A DNA stretch of 13,175 nucleotides from Candidatus Nealsoniibacteriota bacterium (GTDB taxonomy: Bacteria; Patescibacteriota; Minisyncoccia; Minisyncoccales; RBG-13-42-11). A model generated the notes under the pieces. It had not been told where the DNA came from and searched no databases. It saw only the letters and a program-made list of their open reading frames with translations. Below are positions 1 to 5,895 of the stretch, in pieces; within the stretch, counting starts at the first letter, position 1; every line of letters begins with the position of its first letter. The translations under genes and the position numbers were made by a program. The stretch is from the NCBI GenBank assembly GCA_003556525.1, contig PWRH01000069.1:1-13175 (forward strand). The letters are read 5' to 3'.

Positions 1-18
1 ATAAAAAATAATAATATT

Positions 19-51
19 TTGACTTTTATAAAAAATATATTATAGTTTATT
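19..51 (+). promoter_or_regulatory. Promoter, repeat copy 1 of 3 (TTGACT-N16-TATAGT)
   Basis: A -35 box TTGACT (19-24) and a -10 box TATAGT (41-46) are separated by 16 bases. The expected transcription start is near 53, followed by an A-rich leader and a Shine-Dalgarno site at 71-79. The 33-base block 19-51 is identical to 3781-3813 and 4616-4648, which precede the two DUF218-like genes. Unlike those two, this copy is not preceded by a terminator T-tract. Confidence 0.8.
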
Positions 52-86
52 CAGTAGTTTAAAAAAACAAAAAGGAGGTAGTTATT

Positions 87-311
87 GTGACTAAAAATTC
101 CAAGCTGAACGAAATTAGATCACTTGTCTTGGGGCTAAAAAAAAGCGTAACTGAGCTCGAAAAAGAAATGGGGGGTTTAGACGAAATAGTTTCTAAAGAG
201 AATAATAAAACCGCTTATTATCTAGAGCCGCTAAAAGAAGAAATGGCAATTATTAAAGAAAACTTTGGCCGTTTTGAAAAAAAATTTGTTAGCACATGGA
301 ATCATTTATAA
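87..311 (+). CDS. Small coiled-coil protein of unknown function (74 aa)
   Basis: I do not recognise this protein. It starts at GTG 87, seven bases after a strong Shine-Dalgarno site (AAAGGAGGT, 71-79). It has no signal peptide or membrane segment, so it is probably cytoplasmic. Residues about 5-32 and 47-66 are rich in Leu, Ile, Glu and Lys with heptad-like spacing, which suggests a short helical hairpin or coiled coil, with a Trp-containing C-terminus. It is a single-gene unit: its own promoter (19-46) in front and a terminator (357-394) behind. That promoter is the one used by the two DUF218-like genes near 3.8 and 4.7 kb, although the proteins are unrelated; a shared regulon is an inference. 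The gene is convincing because promoter, ribosome site, ORF and terminator line up; the function is unknown. Confidence 0.75.
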   Translation: MTKNSKLNEIRSLVLGLKKSVTELEKEMGGLDEIVSKENNKTAYYLEPLKEEMAIIKENFGRFEKKFVSTWNHL

Positions 312-356
312 AAGCAATAAGCCTCGAAAAACCACAATTTAATAAAATAATTATTT

Positions 357-394
357 AAAAGATAGGAAGCTAATCCGCTTTCTATCTTTTTTTT
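357..394 (+). terminator. Rho-independent terminator of the coiled-coil gene
   Basis: A 14-bp stem (357-370 with 377-390, one G-U pair) closes a six-base loop TAATCC (371-376), and the stem's T-rich arm runs on into a T-tract ending at 394. It ends the transcript of the 74-aa gene and insulates the helicase gene. Confidence 0.85.
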
Positions 395-417
395 GTAAAT
401 GGGAATAATTAGCTTAA

Positions 418-446
418 TTGCCGGTTTTTTGATACTATAAGATAAT
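418..446 (+). promoter_or_regulatory. Possible promoter of the helicase-nuclease gene
   Basis: TTGCCG (418-423) and GATAAT (441-446) have a 17-base spacer. The predicted start near 453 would leave a leader of only about 12 bases before ATG 465, which has no Shine-Dalgarno site. Both boxes are imperfect, so this is tentative. Confidence 0.4.
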
Positions 447-464
447 TAATTCTATTTTTATTTT

Positions 465-3371
465 ATGGATCTAAATAAAGAACAAAAAGAAGCAATAACC
501 CATAAAAACGGTCCGCTTTTAATTATTGCCGGAGCAGGCACCGGCAAAACAGCTGTTATTACTCAAAGAATAGCCTATTTAATAGAAAAGGGTGAAGTAA
601 AGCCGGAAGAAATACTGGCACTAACCTTTACTGAAAAGGCAGCTTCTGAAATGGAAGAAAGAGTTGATCTTCTTTTGCCATTAGGCTATATGGATTTATG
701 GATTTCCACATTTCATTCTTTTTGTGAAAGAATTTTACGCGACTATGCTTTAAATATTGGCTTGCCTGCAAATTTTAAAATTATAGACAATACAGCTGCC
801 TGGCTTTTAATTCGTCAAAACCTCGATAAATTCGAACTTGATTATTATAAACCATTGGGCAGTCCGACAAAATTTATTCAAGCGCTAATCTCTCATTTTT
901 CCCACTGTAAAGACCAGGGAGTTTACCCTGAAGAATATTTAAAATACAGTGAAAAATTAAAAACAAGTAATAATTTACCGGAAAACGAAGACGTGGAAAG
1001 AGTAAAAGAAATAGCCAATGCATATCATGTTTATCAGCGCCTGCTTTTAGAAAACGGTTTTTTGGATTTTGGAGACCTAATAAATTATTGTTTAAAACTT
1101 TTCTTAAAAAGGCCGTTAATTTTGGAAAAATATCGCAAAAAATTTAAATATATTTTGGTTGATGAGTTTCAAGATACAAATTGGGCGCAATACGAGCTTG
1201 TTAAAATTTTAGCCAAACCGAAAAACAACCTAACCGTTACTGCTGACGACGATCAGATGATTTATTTATGGAGATCCGCTTCTTTTAACAATATAATTCA
1301 ATTCAACAAAGATTTTCCAAATGCAAAAAAGGTTTCTTTAATCAAAAATTATCGATCCAGTCAAAATATTTTAGACTTAGCCTATAATTTTATAAAACAA
1401 AACGATCCTGACCGACTTGAATACATTGATAAAATAAATAAAAAACTATTTGCTCAAAAAAAAGACAAAGGCACAATAGAACATATTTCCGCAAAAGACT
1501 TGGAACAGGAAGTATATAAAACAATAGAAAAAATATTGGAAATACTCAAAAAAGATCAAAAAGCAAGCTATAACGATTTTGTAATTTTAGTCAGGGCAAA
1601 TGATTCGGCAATCCCGTTTGTTAGGGCTCTTGAAAGAGCGGGCCTGCCTTATCAGTTTTTAGCCTCAAGAGGCCTTTATTCAAAACCGGTTATCTTGGAC
1701 ATGATTTCCTATTTTAAAACTTTAAATAATTATGACGACAGCCCTGCACTTTACAGAGTTTTAAACTTGCCTGTTTTTAATATTTCAACAGAGGAAATAC
1801 TAAAAATTACCCAATATAGCCGAAAAAAAACAAAATCACTCTATGAGGCAATGGAAGAAATTTTTTCAATTAAAGAAACCTCTCCAGAAACAAAAGAAAA
1901 AATAAATCTTATTATTAATTTAATCAAAAAACATCGGAGTTTGGCAAAAGAGAAACCCGCCTCTGAAATAATGGTTAAATTTTTGGAAGATACCAAATAT
2001 TTAAAATATTTAATAAATAAAAAAGAAAAAGAGTCACTTTCTCTACTTAATCAGTTTTACAAGAAAATTAAAAATTTTGAAAATGTTGCAATAGAGCCGA
2101 CTTTAAATAATTTCTTGGATGAAATAAATCTTGAAATAGAATCCGGGGACCAAGGCAAACTTGAATTTGATTTGGAACAGGGGCCTGAAATGATAAAAAT
2201 AATGACTATTCACGGAGCCAAGGGTTTGGAATTTGAATATGTTTTTTTGGTTAACATGGTTGATAAAAGATTTCCAACAATCAAAAGAAAGGAACTGATT
2301 GAATTACCTGAAGAATTGATCAAAGATATAAAGCCCCTGGGAGATATTCATTTGCAAGAAGAAAGAAGAATTTGCTATGTGGCTATTACCAGGGCCAAAA
2401 AAGCTATTTATTTCACTTCTGCCAAAGACTATGGCGGGCAAAGGAAAAAGAAATTATCAAGATTTATGAATGAATTGGGCTACGAAAACAGGGAACAAAG
2501 CTCAAAATCGGAGAACGAAAATGAATTATTAAGAAAAAAAACAAAAATTAAAGATTCAAAATCAAAAAATTTATTAACTTATTTACCACCTCATTTTTCT
2601 TTTTCTCAACTGGCAGCGTTCAATAAATGCCCCCTGCAATATAAGTTTGCCTTTATTTTAAAAGTCCCGGTAAAAGGAAAGGCGGTTTTTTCTTTTGGTA
2701 AAACAATGCACAATGTTTTTTATCAATTCTTAAAGCAGATAAACGAAAAAAAAGATACAAAACAAGAAGGCCTATTTGGAGCAAAAACCGTTCTCAACAC
2801 TGAACAAGACGATCTTAAAAATTTAATGCAAATTTATGAGGAAAGCTGGTTGGACGAATGGTATGAAAGCAAAAAACAAAAACAAGAATATTACAATCTT
2901 GGAAAAAAAATAATTAAAGAGTTTTATAAAGATTTTATAAAAAATCCTCCCAAAATTTTAAAAATAAACGATAGGCCTGCCTTGGAAATTCCTTTTAATT
3001 TAAAAATAAAAGGTCATACTTTATATGGAGTAATAGATAGAATTGATGAGCAAGAAAAAAAAGCAATAATTATTGATTATAAAACCGGAAAATCAAAAGA
3101 TAAGCTAGCTACGGAAGATAAAGAACAGTTACTAATTTACCAGATAGCGGCTGAAGAGGTTTTCGAAGTTAAAGCGAATAAGCTGGTTTATCATTATTTA
3201 AACGATAATAAAAAATCTTCCTTTCTGGGAAGCGAAAAAGAAAAAGAGCAGTTAAAAGAAAAAATAATTAATACAATTGAACAAATAAAAAATAGTAACT
3301 TTGAACCGACACCCGGATGGCAATGCGGTTTTTGTGATTTTAAAGATATTTGCGATTCAGCTTTTAGGTAA
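465..3371 (+). CDS. UvrD/PcrA-type helicase fused to PD-(D/E)XK nuclease with Fe-S cluster motif (968 aa)
   Basis: Superfamily 1A DNA helicase and exonuclease in one chain, probably acting on double-strand breaks in the way AddAB, AdnAB or RecBCD do. Visible helicase motifs: Walker A GAGTGKT (23-29), motif Ia TFTEKAA (54-60), Walker B DEFQDTN (233-239), motif III DDDQMIYLWR (261-270), motif IV NYRSS (295-299), motif V TIHGAKGLEFEYVFL (581-595) and motif VI YVAITRAKK (638-646). After a charged linker (about 676-702) comes a RecB-like nuclease fold: CPLQYKF (722-728), FGKTMHNVF (744-752), GVIDRID (855-861), DYKTGK (871-876) and QLLIYQIAAEE (888-898). Asp858, Asp871 and Lys873 are the likely metal-binding and catalytic residues. 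Cys722, 954, 957 and 963 give the four-cysteine pattern known to hold a 4Fe-4S cluster in AddB/AdnB-type nucleases. ATG 465 lies ten residues or fewer before the first conserved segment; no Shine-Dalgarno site precedes it. It is monocistronic. Whether it has a partner subunit cannot be seen. Confidence 0.93.
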   Translation: MDLNKEQKEAITHKNGPLLIIAGAGTGKTAVITQRIAYLIEKGEVKPEEILALTFTEKAASEMEERVDLLLPLGYMDLWISTFHSFCERILRDYALNIGLPANFKIIDNTAAWLLIRQNLDKFELDYYKPLGSPTKFIQALISHFSHCKDQGVYPEEYLKYSEKLKTSNNLPENEDVERVKEIANAYHVYQRLLLENGFLDFGDLINYCLKLFLKRPLILEKYRKKFKYILVDEFQDTNWAQYELVKILAKPKNNLTVTADDDQMIYLWRSASFNNIIQFNKDFPNAKKVSLIKNYRSSQNILDLAYNFIKQNDPDRLEYIDKINKKLFAQKKDKGTIEHISAKDLEQEVYKTIEKILEILKKDQKASYNDFVILVRANDSAIPFVRALERAGLPYQFLASRGLYSKPVILDMISYFKTLNNYDDSPALYRVLNLPVFNISTEEILKITQYSRKKTKSLYEAMEEIFSIKETSPETKEKINLIINLIKKHRSLAKEKPASEIMVKFLEDTKYLKYLINKKEKESLSLLNQFYKKIKNFENVAIEPTLNNFLDEINLEIESGDQGKLEFDLEQGPEMIKIMTIHGAKGLEFEYVFLVNMVDKRFPTIKRKELIELPEELIKDIKPLGDIHLQEERRICYVAITRAKKAIYFTSAKDYGGQRKKKLSRFMNELGYENREQSSKSENENELLRKKTKIKDSKSKNLLTYLPPHFSFSQLAAFNKCPLQYKFAFILKVPVKGKAVFSFGKTMHNVFYQFLKQINEKKDTKQEGLFGAKTVLNTEQDDLKNLMQIYEESWLDEWYESKKQKQEYYNLGKKIIKEFYKDFIKNPPKILKINDRPALEIPFNLKIKGHTLYGVIDRIDEQEKKAIIIDYKTGKSKDKLATEDKEQLLIYQIAAEEVFEVKANKLVYHYLNDNKKSSFLGSEKEKEQLKEKIINTIEQIKNSNFEPTPGWQCGFCDFKDICDSAFR

Positions 3372-3477
3372 TCGACCGTTAAATCAAATTTCAAAAAGCT
3401 TGCTTGTTTTTTAGTTTAGTTTTATAGTTAGATAATATTTTAGTACATTCAACAAATTTAAAAGGGAGGTGAAGCAA

Positions 3478-3657
3478 ATGCTTTATTTTATCGGACAAAA
3501 GGTTGAGAGCGTATTTTTTTACTCTACGCCAAGCAATGAAAAAGTTAAGGTTACAATAGTGTTTATGTTTGGTCGCAATGGAGAGTTTAGTCTGCTTGAA
3601 TTCAAATTTGCTCCGATTAAATGCACTAAAAAGGATGAGAAAAAAGATTTACAATAA
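3478..3657 (+). CDS. Small protein of unknown function (59 aa)
   Basis: I do not recognise this protein. The start chosen is ATG 3478 and not GTG 3469: the GTG lies inside the Shine-Dalgarno sequence AAGGGAGGT (3462-3470), which is ideally placed seven bases before the ATG. The product has no signal peptide or clear membrane helix. It reads as alternating hydrophobic and polar residues (for example KVKVTIVFMF, then EFSLLEFKFAP), consistent with a small all-beta fold, followed by a Lys/Asp/Glu-rich tail. It holds one cysteine. A possible -10 box GATAAT lies at 3431-3436 without a convincing -35 box. No convincing terminator follows before the tiny unit at 3661. Confidence 0.65.
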   Translation: MLYFIGQKVESVFFYSTPSNEKVKVTIVFMFGRNGEFSLLEFKFAPIKCTKKDEKKDLQ

Positions 3658-3660
3658 AAA

Positions 3661-3685
3661 AACCGGTAAAAAAAGTATACCTGTT
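3661..3685. repeat. Imperfect inverted repeat overlapping an extended -10 promoter
   Basis: AACCGGTA (3661-3668) and TACCTGTT (3678-3685) form 8-base arms with one mismatch, separated by nine bases. The right arm overlaps the TG extension and the first base of the -10 box at 3682-3690. It could be an operator for a dimeric repressor. No regulator gene is visible in the window, so this is only a positional argument. Confidence 0.35.
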
Positions 3686-3690
3686 ATAAT
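3682..3690 (+). promoter_or_regulatory. Extended -10 promoter (TGTTATAAT)
   Basis: A consensus extended -10 (TG, one base, TATAAT) with no recognisable -35 box. The predicted start is near 3697, just before a Shine-Dalgarno site GGAGG (3701-3705). It drives a very short unit that ends at the terminator at 3750-3780. Confidence 0.6.
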
Positions 3691-3711
3691 TTCAAAAAAT
3701 GGAGGATAAAA

Positions 3712-3744
3712 ATGGATAAAAAAATCTTTATCGACCCTAATTAA
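3712..3744 (+). CDS. Possible 10-codon leader peptide (MDKKIFIDPN)
   Basis: ATG 3712 follows GGAGG (3701-3705) at six bases and is read for ten codons to TAA 3742. A consensus extended -10 precedes it and a terminator hairpin follows within six bases, giving a transcript of about 80 nt. Inside it, GATAAA (3715-3720) can pair with TTTATC (3727-3732), and CGACC (3732-3736) with GGTCG (3746-3750); the second hairpin shares G3750 with the terminator stem. Such stacked, overlapping hairpins behind a short ORF resemble an attenuator or a small RNA. The peptide resembles nothing I know, and translation is unproven. Confidence 0.4.
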   Translation: MDKKIFIDPN

Positions 3745-3749
3745 AGGTC

Positions 3750-3780
3750 GCCATTCACCTGTAAGAATGGCATTTTTTAT
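3750..3780 (+). terminator. Terminator of the tiny unit before the DUF218-like pair
   Basis: Stem GCCATTC (3750-3756) with GAATGGC (3765-3771), an eight-base loop, then a T-rich tail (3773-3780). The T-tract directly abuts the -35 box of the next promoter at 3781. Confidence 0.8.
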
Positions 3781-3813
3781 TTGACTTTTATAAAAAATAT
3801 ATTATAGTTTATT
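3781..3813 (+). promoter_or_regulatory. Promoter, repeat copy 2 of 3 (TTGACT-N16-TATAGT)
   Basis: TTGACT (3781-3786) and TATAGT (3803-3808), spacer 16. This 33-base block is identical to those at 19-51 and 4616-4648. It drives the first DUF218-like gene. Confidence 0.82.
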
Positions 3814-3845
3814 TAGCAAATTAAAAATAGAAAGAGGTGTTTAGC

Positions 3846-4571
3846 TTGGTAAATATGACTGTGTTGGCCGGTCACGCTATTTGGCATAAGGGAAAATGGC
3901 ACGGAGGTTACCGCGGGCAAGAACTTGCATACGAAGACCATATTAAAAAAGCTTTTGATTTGGTTTTATCTCCTTTAGACAGAGACCATATGCTTGTTTT
4001 AAGCGGAGGCCATACCCGGCCCGAATTAAAAATTAACAAAACCGAGGCAGAAGGAATGTATTTGTATGCCAAAGAAAACGCCATTGCCAGAAATGATATA
4101 GAGAAAAGAATAATTTTTGAACTTTATGCAAGAGATTCTTTTGAGAATTTGTTTTTTTCACTTCTTGCGTTTAAAAAAGAAACCGGGGATTGGCCTCAAA
4201 AAGTTGTTGTTGTCAGTTTTGATTTTAAAAGAACGCGATTTAATGCTATTTCAAAAGGATTAAGACTGCCCGCTTTTCGTTTCTTTGGTTTTGGAGATAA
4301 CTATCTTCCGCCCGAACATAAAGAAAAGGCTCAAATAAGTGAAAGAAACATTATTAATCAAATTATAAACAAAGGTGAATTATGGGATCCTCTTCAAAGA
4401 AGTTTGATTTTTAGAAAAAAAAGAGAGCAAAGAACTTCGAAAGGTTTTTTAGGCGAAAAAAAATACTTGAAAAAGGTTGAAAAAGATTATGGGTTTGGGG
4501 ATTTACTCAACTCGCTAAACCAACTTGAACCCGGCTTAAGCTGGCAAGAAATAAAATGGCCCTGGCTTTAA
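3846..4571 (+). CDS. DUF218/YdcF-like protein, paralogue 1 (241 aa)
   Basis: Soluble protein with the DUF218 (YdcF/SanA/ElyC) pattern: an N-terminal beta strand MTVLAGHAIW (4-13), LVLSGG (50-55) followed by TRPE, TEAE (66-69), YARDSFENL (94-102) and VVVSFDFKRTRF (121-132). Bacterial DUF218 proteins are linked to envelope work and bind nucleotides in some cases; the substrate is unknown. The ARDSFENL and FKRxRF wording resembles, from memory, the cytosolic fungal and plant DUF218 proteins more than YdcF or SanA. There is no signal peptide or membrane segment. A C-terminal extension (about 175-241, WDPLQR, KREQR, YGFGDLL) is shared with paralogue 2. The start is TTG 3846, eight bases after GAGG in AAAGAGGTG (3831-3839): the in-frame GTG 3837 lies inside that ribosome site, and ATG 3855 is too far. 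Paralogue 2 has its TTG in the same place. It has its own promoter and terminator. Family confident; function unknown. Confidence 0.82.
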   Translation: MVNMTVLAGHAIWHKGKWHGGYRGQELAYEDHIKKAFDLVLSPLDRDHMLVLSGGHTRPELKINKTEAEGMYLYAKENAIARNDIEKRIIFELYARDSFENLFFSLLAFKKETGDWPQKVVVVSFDFKRTRFNAISKGLRLPAFRFFGFGDNYLPPEHKEKAQISERNIINQIINKGELWDPLQRSLIFRKKREQRTSKGFLGEKKYLKKVEKDYGFGDLLNSLNQLEPGLSWQEIKWPWL

Positions 4572-4585
4572 ATAGCTAAATAACG

Positions 4586-4613
4586 GTTGGACATAAAAAG
4601 TCCAACTTTTTTT
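4586..4613 (+). terminator. Terminator after DUF218-like paralogue 1
   Basis: Perfect 7-bp stem GTTGGAC (4586-4592) with GTCCAAC (4600-4606), loop ATAAAAA, then seven T (4607-4613). The stem sequence differs from the terminator before paralogue 1, although the T-tract and following promoter are duplicated. Confidence 0.88.
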
Positions 4614-4615
4614 AT

Positions 4616-4648
4616 TTGACTTTTATAAAAAATATATTATAGTTTATT
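4616..4648 (+). promoter_or_regulatory. Promoter, repeat copy 3 of 3 (TTGACT-N16-TATAGT)
   Basis: TTGACT (4616-4621) and TATAGT (4638-4643), spacer 16. It is identical over 33 bases to 19-51 and 3781-3813, and over 44 bases to the region before paralogue 1. It drives the second DUF218-like gene. Confidence 0.82.
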
Positions 4649-4681
4649 TAGTAATTTAAAAAATTAAAAGGAGTGATTTGG

Positions 4682-5380
4682 TTGGCAAACATGATTTTAC
4701 TGACAGGTTATGGGAACGGAGGTTACCGCGGGCAAGAACCTGTACACAAAGACCATATTAAAAAGGCTTTTGATTTATTGGACAGAGACCATATGCTTGT
4801 TTTAAGCGGAGGCAATACTCAACCTGAGCTTAATGTTGACAAAAACGAAGCAGAAGAAGTGTATGACTTTGCACTTAATATTGGTGTTGAGAAAGCAGAA
4901 ATTATCGAAGAAAAAATAATTTTCGAAAAATTTGCAAGAGATTCTTTCGAAAATTTGTTTTTTTCACTTCTTGCGTTTAAAAAAGAAACCGGAGATTGGC
5001 CTCAAAAAACTACTATTGTCAGTTTTAATTTTAAGAAATACAGGTTTAATGCAATATCGATAGGATTAAAACTTCCTATACTCAGCTTTCTAGCCTGCGA
5101 AGACATTTGGCTTCCTGCCGAACAAGCAGAAGCCGCCCAATTAAGCGAGTCTAATATTATAGAAAAAATGATAGAAGGAAAAAAAATATGGGATCCGCTT
5201 CAAAGAGCAATAAGTTTTAGGGAAAAAAGAGAACAAAGAAGACATAAGAATTTTAAAAGCGAGAAAGAATACTTAGAACGGATTGAAAAAGAGTATGGGT
5301 TTGGCGATTTACTAAAACAAGTAGAAGAATTGAATCCCGGACCGGAATGGAAAAGTATAGATTGGCCTTGGCACTCTTAA
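4682..5380 (+). CDS. DUF218/YdcF-like protein, paralogue 2 (232 aa)
   Basis: Paralogue of the preceding gene with the same order of motifs: LVLSGG (39-44), NEAE (55-58), FARDSFENL (84-92), IVSFNFKKYRF (about 111-121) and the C-terminal WDPLQR/KREQR/YGFGDLL region. It is predicted soluble and cytoplasmic. Start TTG 4682 lies eight bases after AAGGAG (4668-4673); the in-frame GTG 4673 overlaps that ribosome site, exactly as in paralogue 1. Differences may matter: the N-terminal LAGHAIW of copy 1 is LTGYGN here with seven residues missing after it, three residues are missing before LDRDH, and GGHTR has become GGNTQ. Loss of the His and Arg suggests altered activity or relaxed constraint. It has its own promoter (4616) and terminator (5391), so the two genes are separate units that may be regulated alike. 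Confidence 0.8.
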   Translation: MANMILLTGYGNGGYRGQEPVHKDHIKKAFDLLDRDHMLVLSGGNTQPELNVDKNEAEEVYDFALNIGVEKAEIIEEKIIFEKFARDSFENLFFSLLAFKKETGDWPQKTTIVSFNFKKYRFNAISIGLKLPILSFLACEDIWLPAEQAEAAQLSESNIIEKMIEGKKIWDPLQRAISFREKREQRRHKNFKSEKEYLERIEKEYGFGDLLKQVEELNPGPEWKSIDWPWHS

Positions 5381-5390
5381 GAAAAAAACA

Positions 5391-5428
5391 AAAACCGCAT
5401 TTATAAATTTAAATGCGGTTTTCAATTT
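5391..5428 (+). terminator. Terminator after DUF218-like paralogue 2
   Basis: A 12-bp perfect stem (5391-5402 with 5411-5422, core ACCGCATTT) around an eight-base loop. Four T end the stem, and CAATTT follows. The strand-symmetric A/T flanks would work in both directions. Confidence 0.8.
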
Positions 5429-5455
5429 GAACTTACCAATAATTTATGCTATAAA
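5427..5455 (+). promoter_or_regulatory. Promoter of the desulfoferrodoxin operon
   Basis: TTGAAC (5427-5432), 17-base spacer ending in TGC, and TATAAA (5450-5455): a -35/-10 pair with TG extension. The predicted start near 5462 leaves a leader of about 23 bases with no Shine-Dalgarno site before ATG 5485. A second TATAAT at 5466-5471 could be an alternative -10 box, with a start close to the ATG. Confidence 0.6.
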
Positions 5456-5484
5456 CAAATAATATTATAATTTATTTAACCAAT

Positions 5485-5895
5485 ATGACAAACCAAAAAC
5501 AAATATATAAGTGCAATATTTGCGGAAATATTATTGAAGTTTTACATTCGGGTGCCGGAGAACTTGTCTGTTGCGGCCAACCAATGGAGTTAATTAGTTC
5601 GAAAACAGAGGATGAGGGCGCTGAAAAACATTTGCCCGTTATCGAAGAATTACCACCAAATCTTTGTCAGGGCAAGGACGGCTTTAGAATAAAAATAGGC
5701 GAACAAGAGCACCCAATGGAAGAAAACCACTATATTGAATGGATAGAAATTAATACTGTTGACGGAAAGTCGGGTAAAAAATTTCTAAAACCCGGAGAAA
5801 AACCGGAATCAAATTTTTATACCAGGATGGAAGTAACCTTTATAAGAGCATATTGTAATGTTCACGGCCTCTGGGAAACAAAAATTCATGATTAA
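5485..5895 (+). CDS. dfx: Desulfoferrodoxin (two-iron superoxide reductase), 136 aa
   Basis: Reduces superoxide to hydrogen peroxide in the cytoplasm without producing oxygen, usually with rubredoxin as donor. The N-terminal desulforedoxin domain has Cys10, Cys13, Cys29 and Cys30 (CxxC and CC), the ligands of the rubredoxin-like FeS4 centre I. The C-terminal catalytic domain has the EKHLP motif (Glu47, Lys48, His49) and further ligands His76, His82, Cys124 and His127, which complete the four-His, one-Cys centre II. The length matches the 125-135 residues usual for the two-iron class, and all ligands are present, so it should be active. ATG 5485 has no Shine-Dalgarno site but begins at the conserved N-terminus. 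The gene is first in an operon: its last eight bases overlap the start of the methyltransferase gene. No rubredoxin or peroxidase gene is visible nearby. Confidence 0.95.
   Translation: MTNQKQIYKCNICGNIIEVLHSGAGELVCCGQPMELISSKTEDEGAEKHLPVIEELPPNLCQGKDGFRIKIGEQEHPMEENHYIEWIEINTVDGKSGKKFLKPGEKPESNFYTRMEVTFIRAYCNVHGLWETKIHD

Larger units (their letters stand above)
3773..5380 (+). repeat. Tandem duplication of a promoter-plus-DUF218 gene unit
   Basis: Two units in direct order: 3773-4571 and 4608-5380. They share an identical 44-base start (3773-3816 and 4608-4651) made of the previous terminator's T-tract plus promoter, and then long stretches of near-identical coding sequence. Examples are the block encoding GGYRGQE and the block encoding the conserved SFENLFFSLLAFKKETGDWPQ segment. 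Conservation of non-coding as well as coding DNA points to duplication of the whole transcription unit, followed by divergence and two small in-frame deletions in copy 2. Confidence 0.8.

Noticed and set aside
3194..3394. 66-aa open frame on the minus strand
   Set aside because: It lies inside the nuclease end of the helicase gene, whose Fe-S cysteine motif is read there in the plus frame; no ribosome site or family pattern.
3385..3420. Possible terminator after the helicase gene (AAAAAG-CTTG-CTTGTTTTTT)
   Set aside because: Only three G-C/A-T pairs hold before a mismatch; too weak to call.
19..4648. Three identical 33-base repeats as a possible CRISPR or mobile-element trace
   Set aside because: They are not regularly spaced, each is a functional-looking promoter at fixed distance from a start codon, and no terminal inverted repeats, transposase or cas gene is near.
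5858..5887. Longer N-terminus for the methyltransferase from ATG 5858
   Set aside because: The extra ten residues are dfx coding sequence in another frame, and ATG 5888 gives the usual ATG-over-stop overlap.
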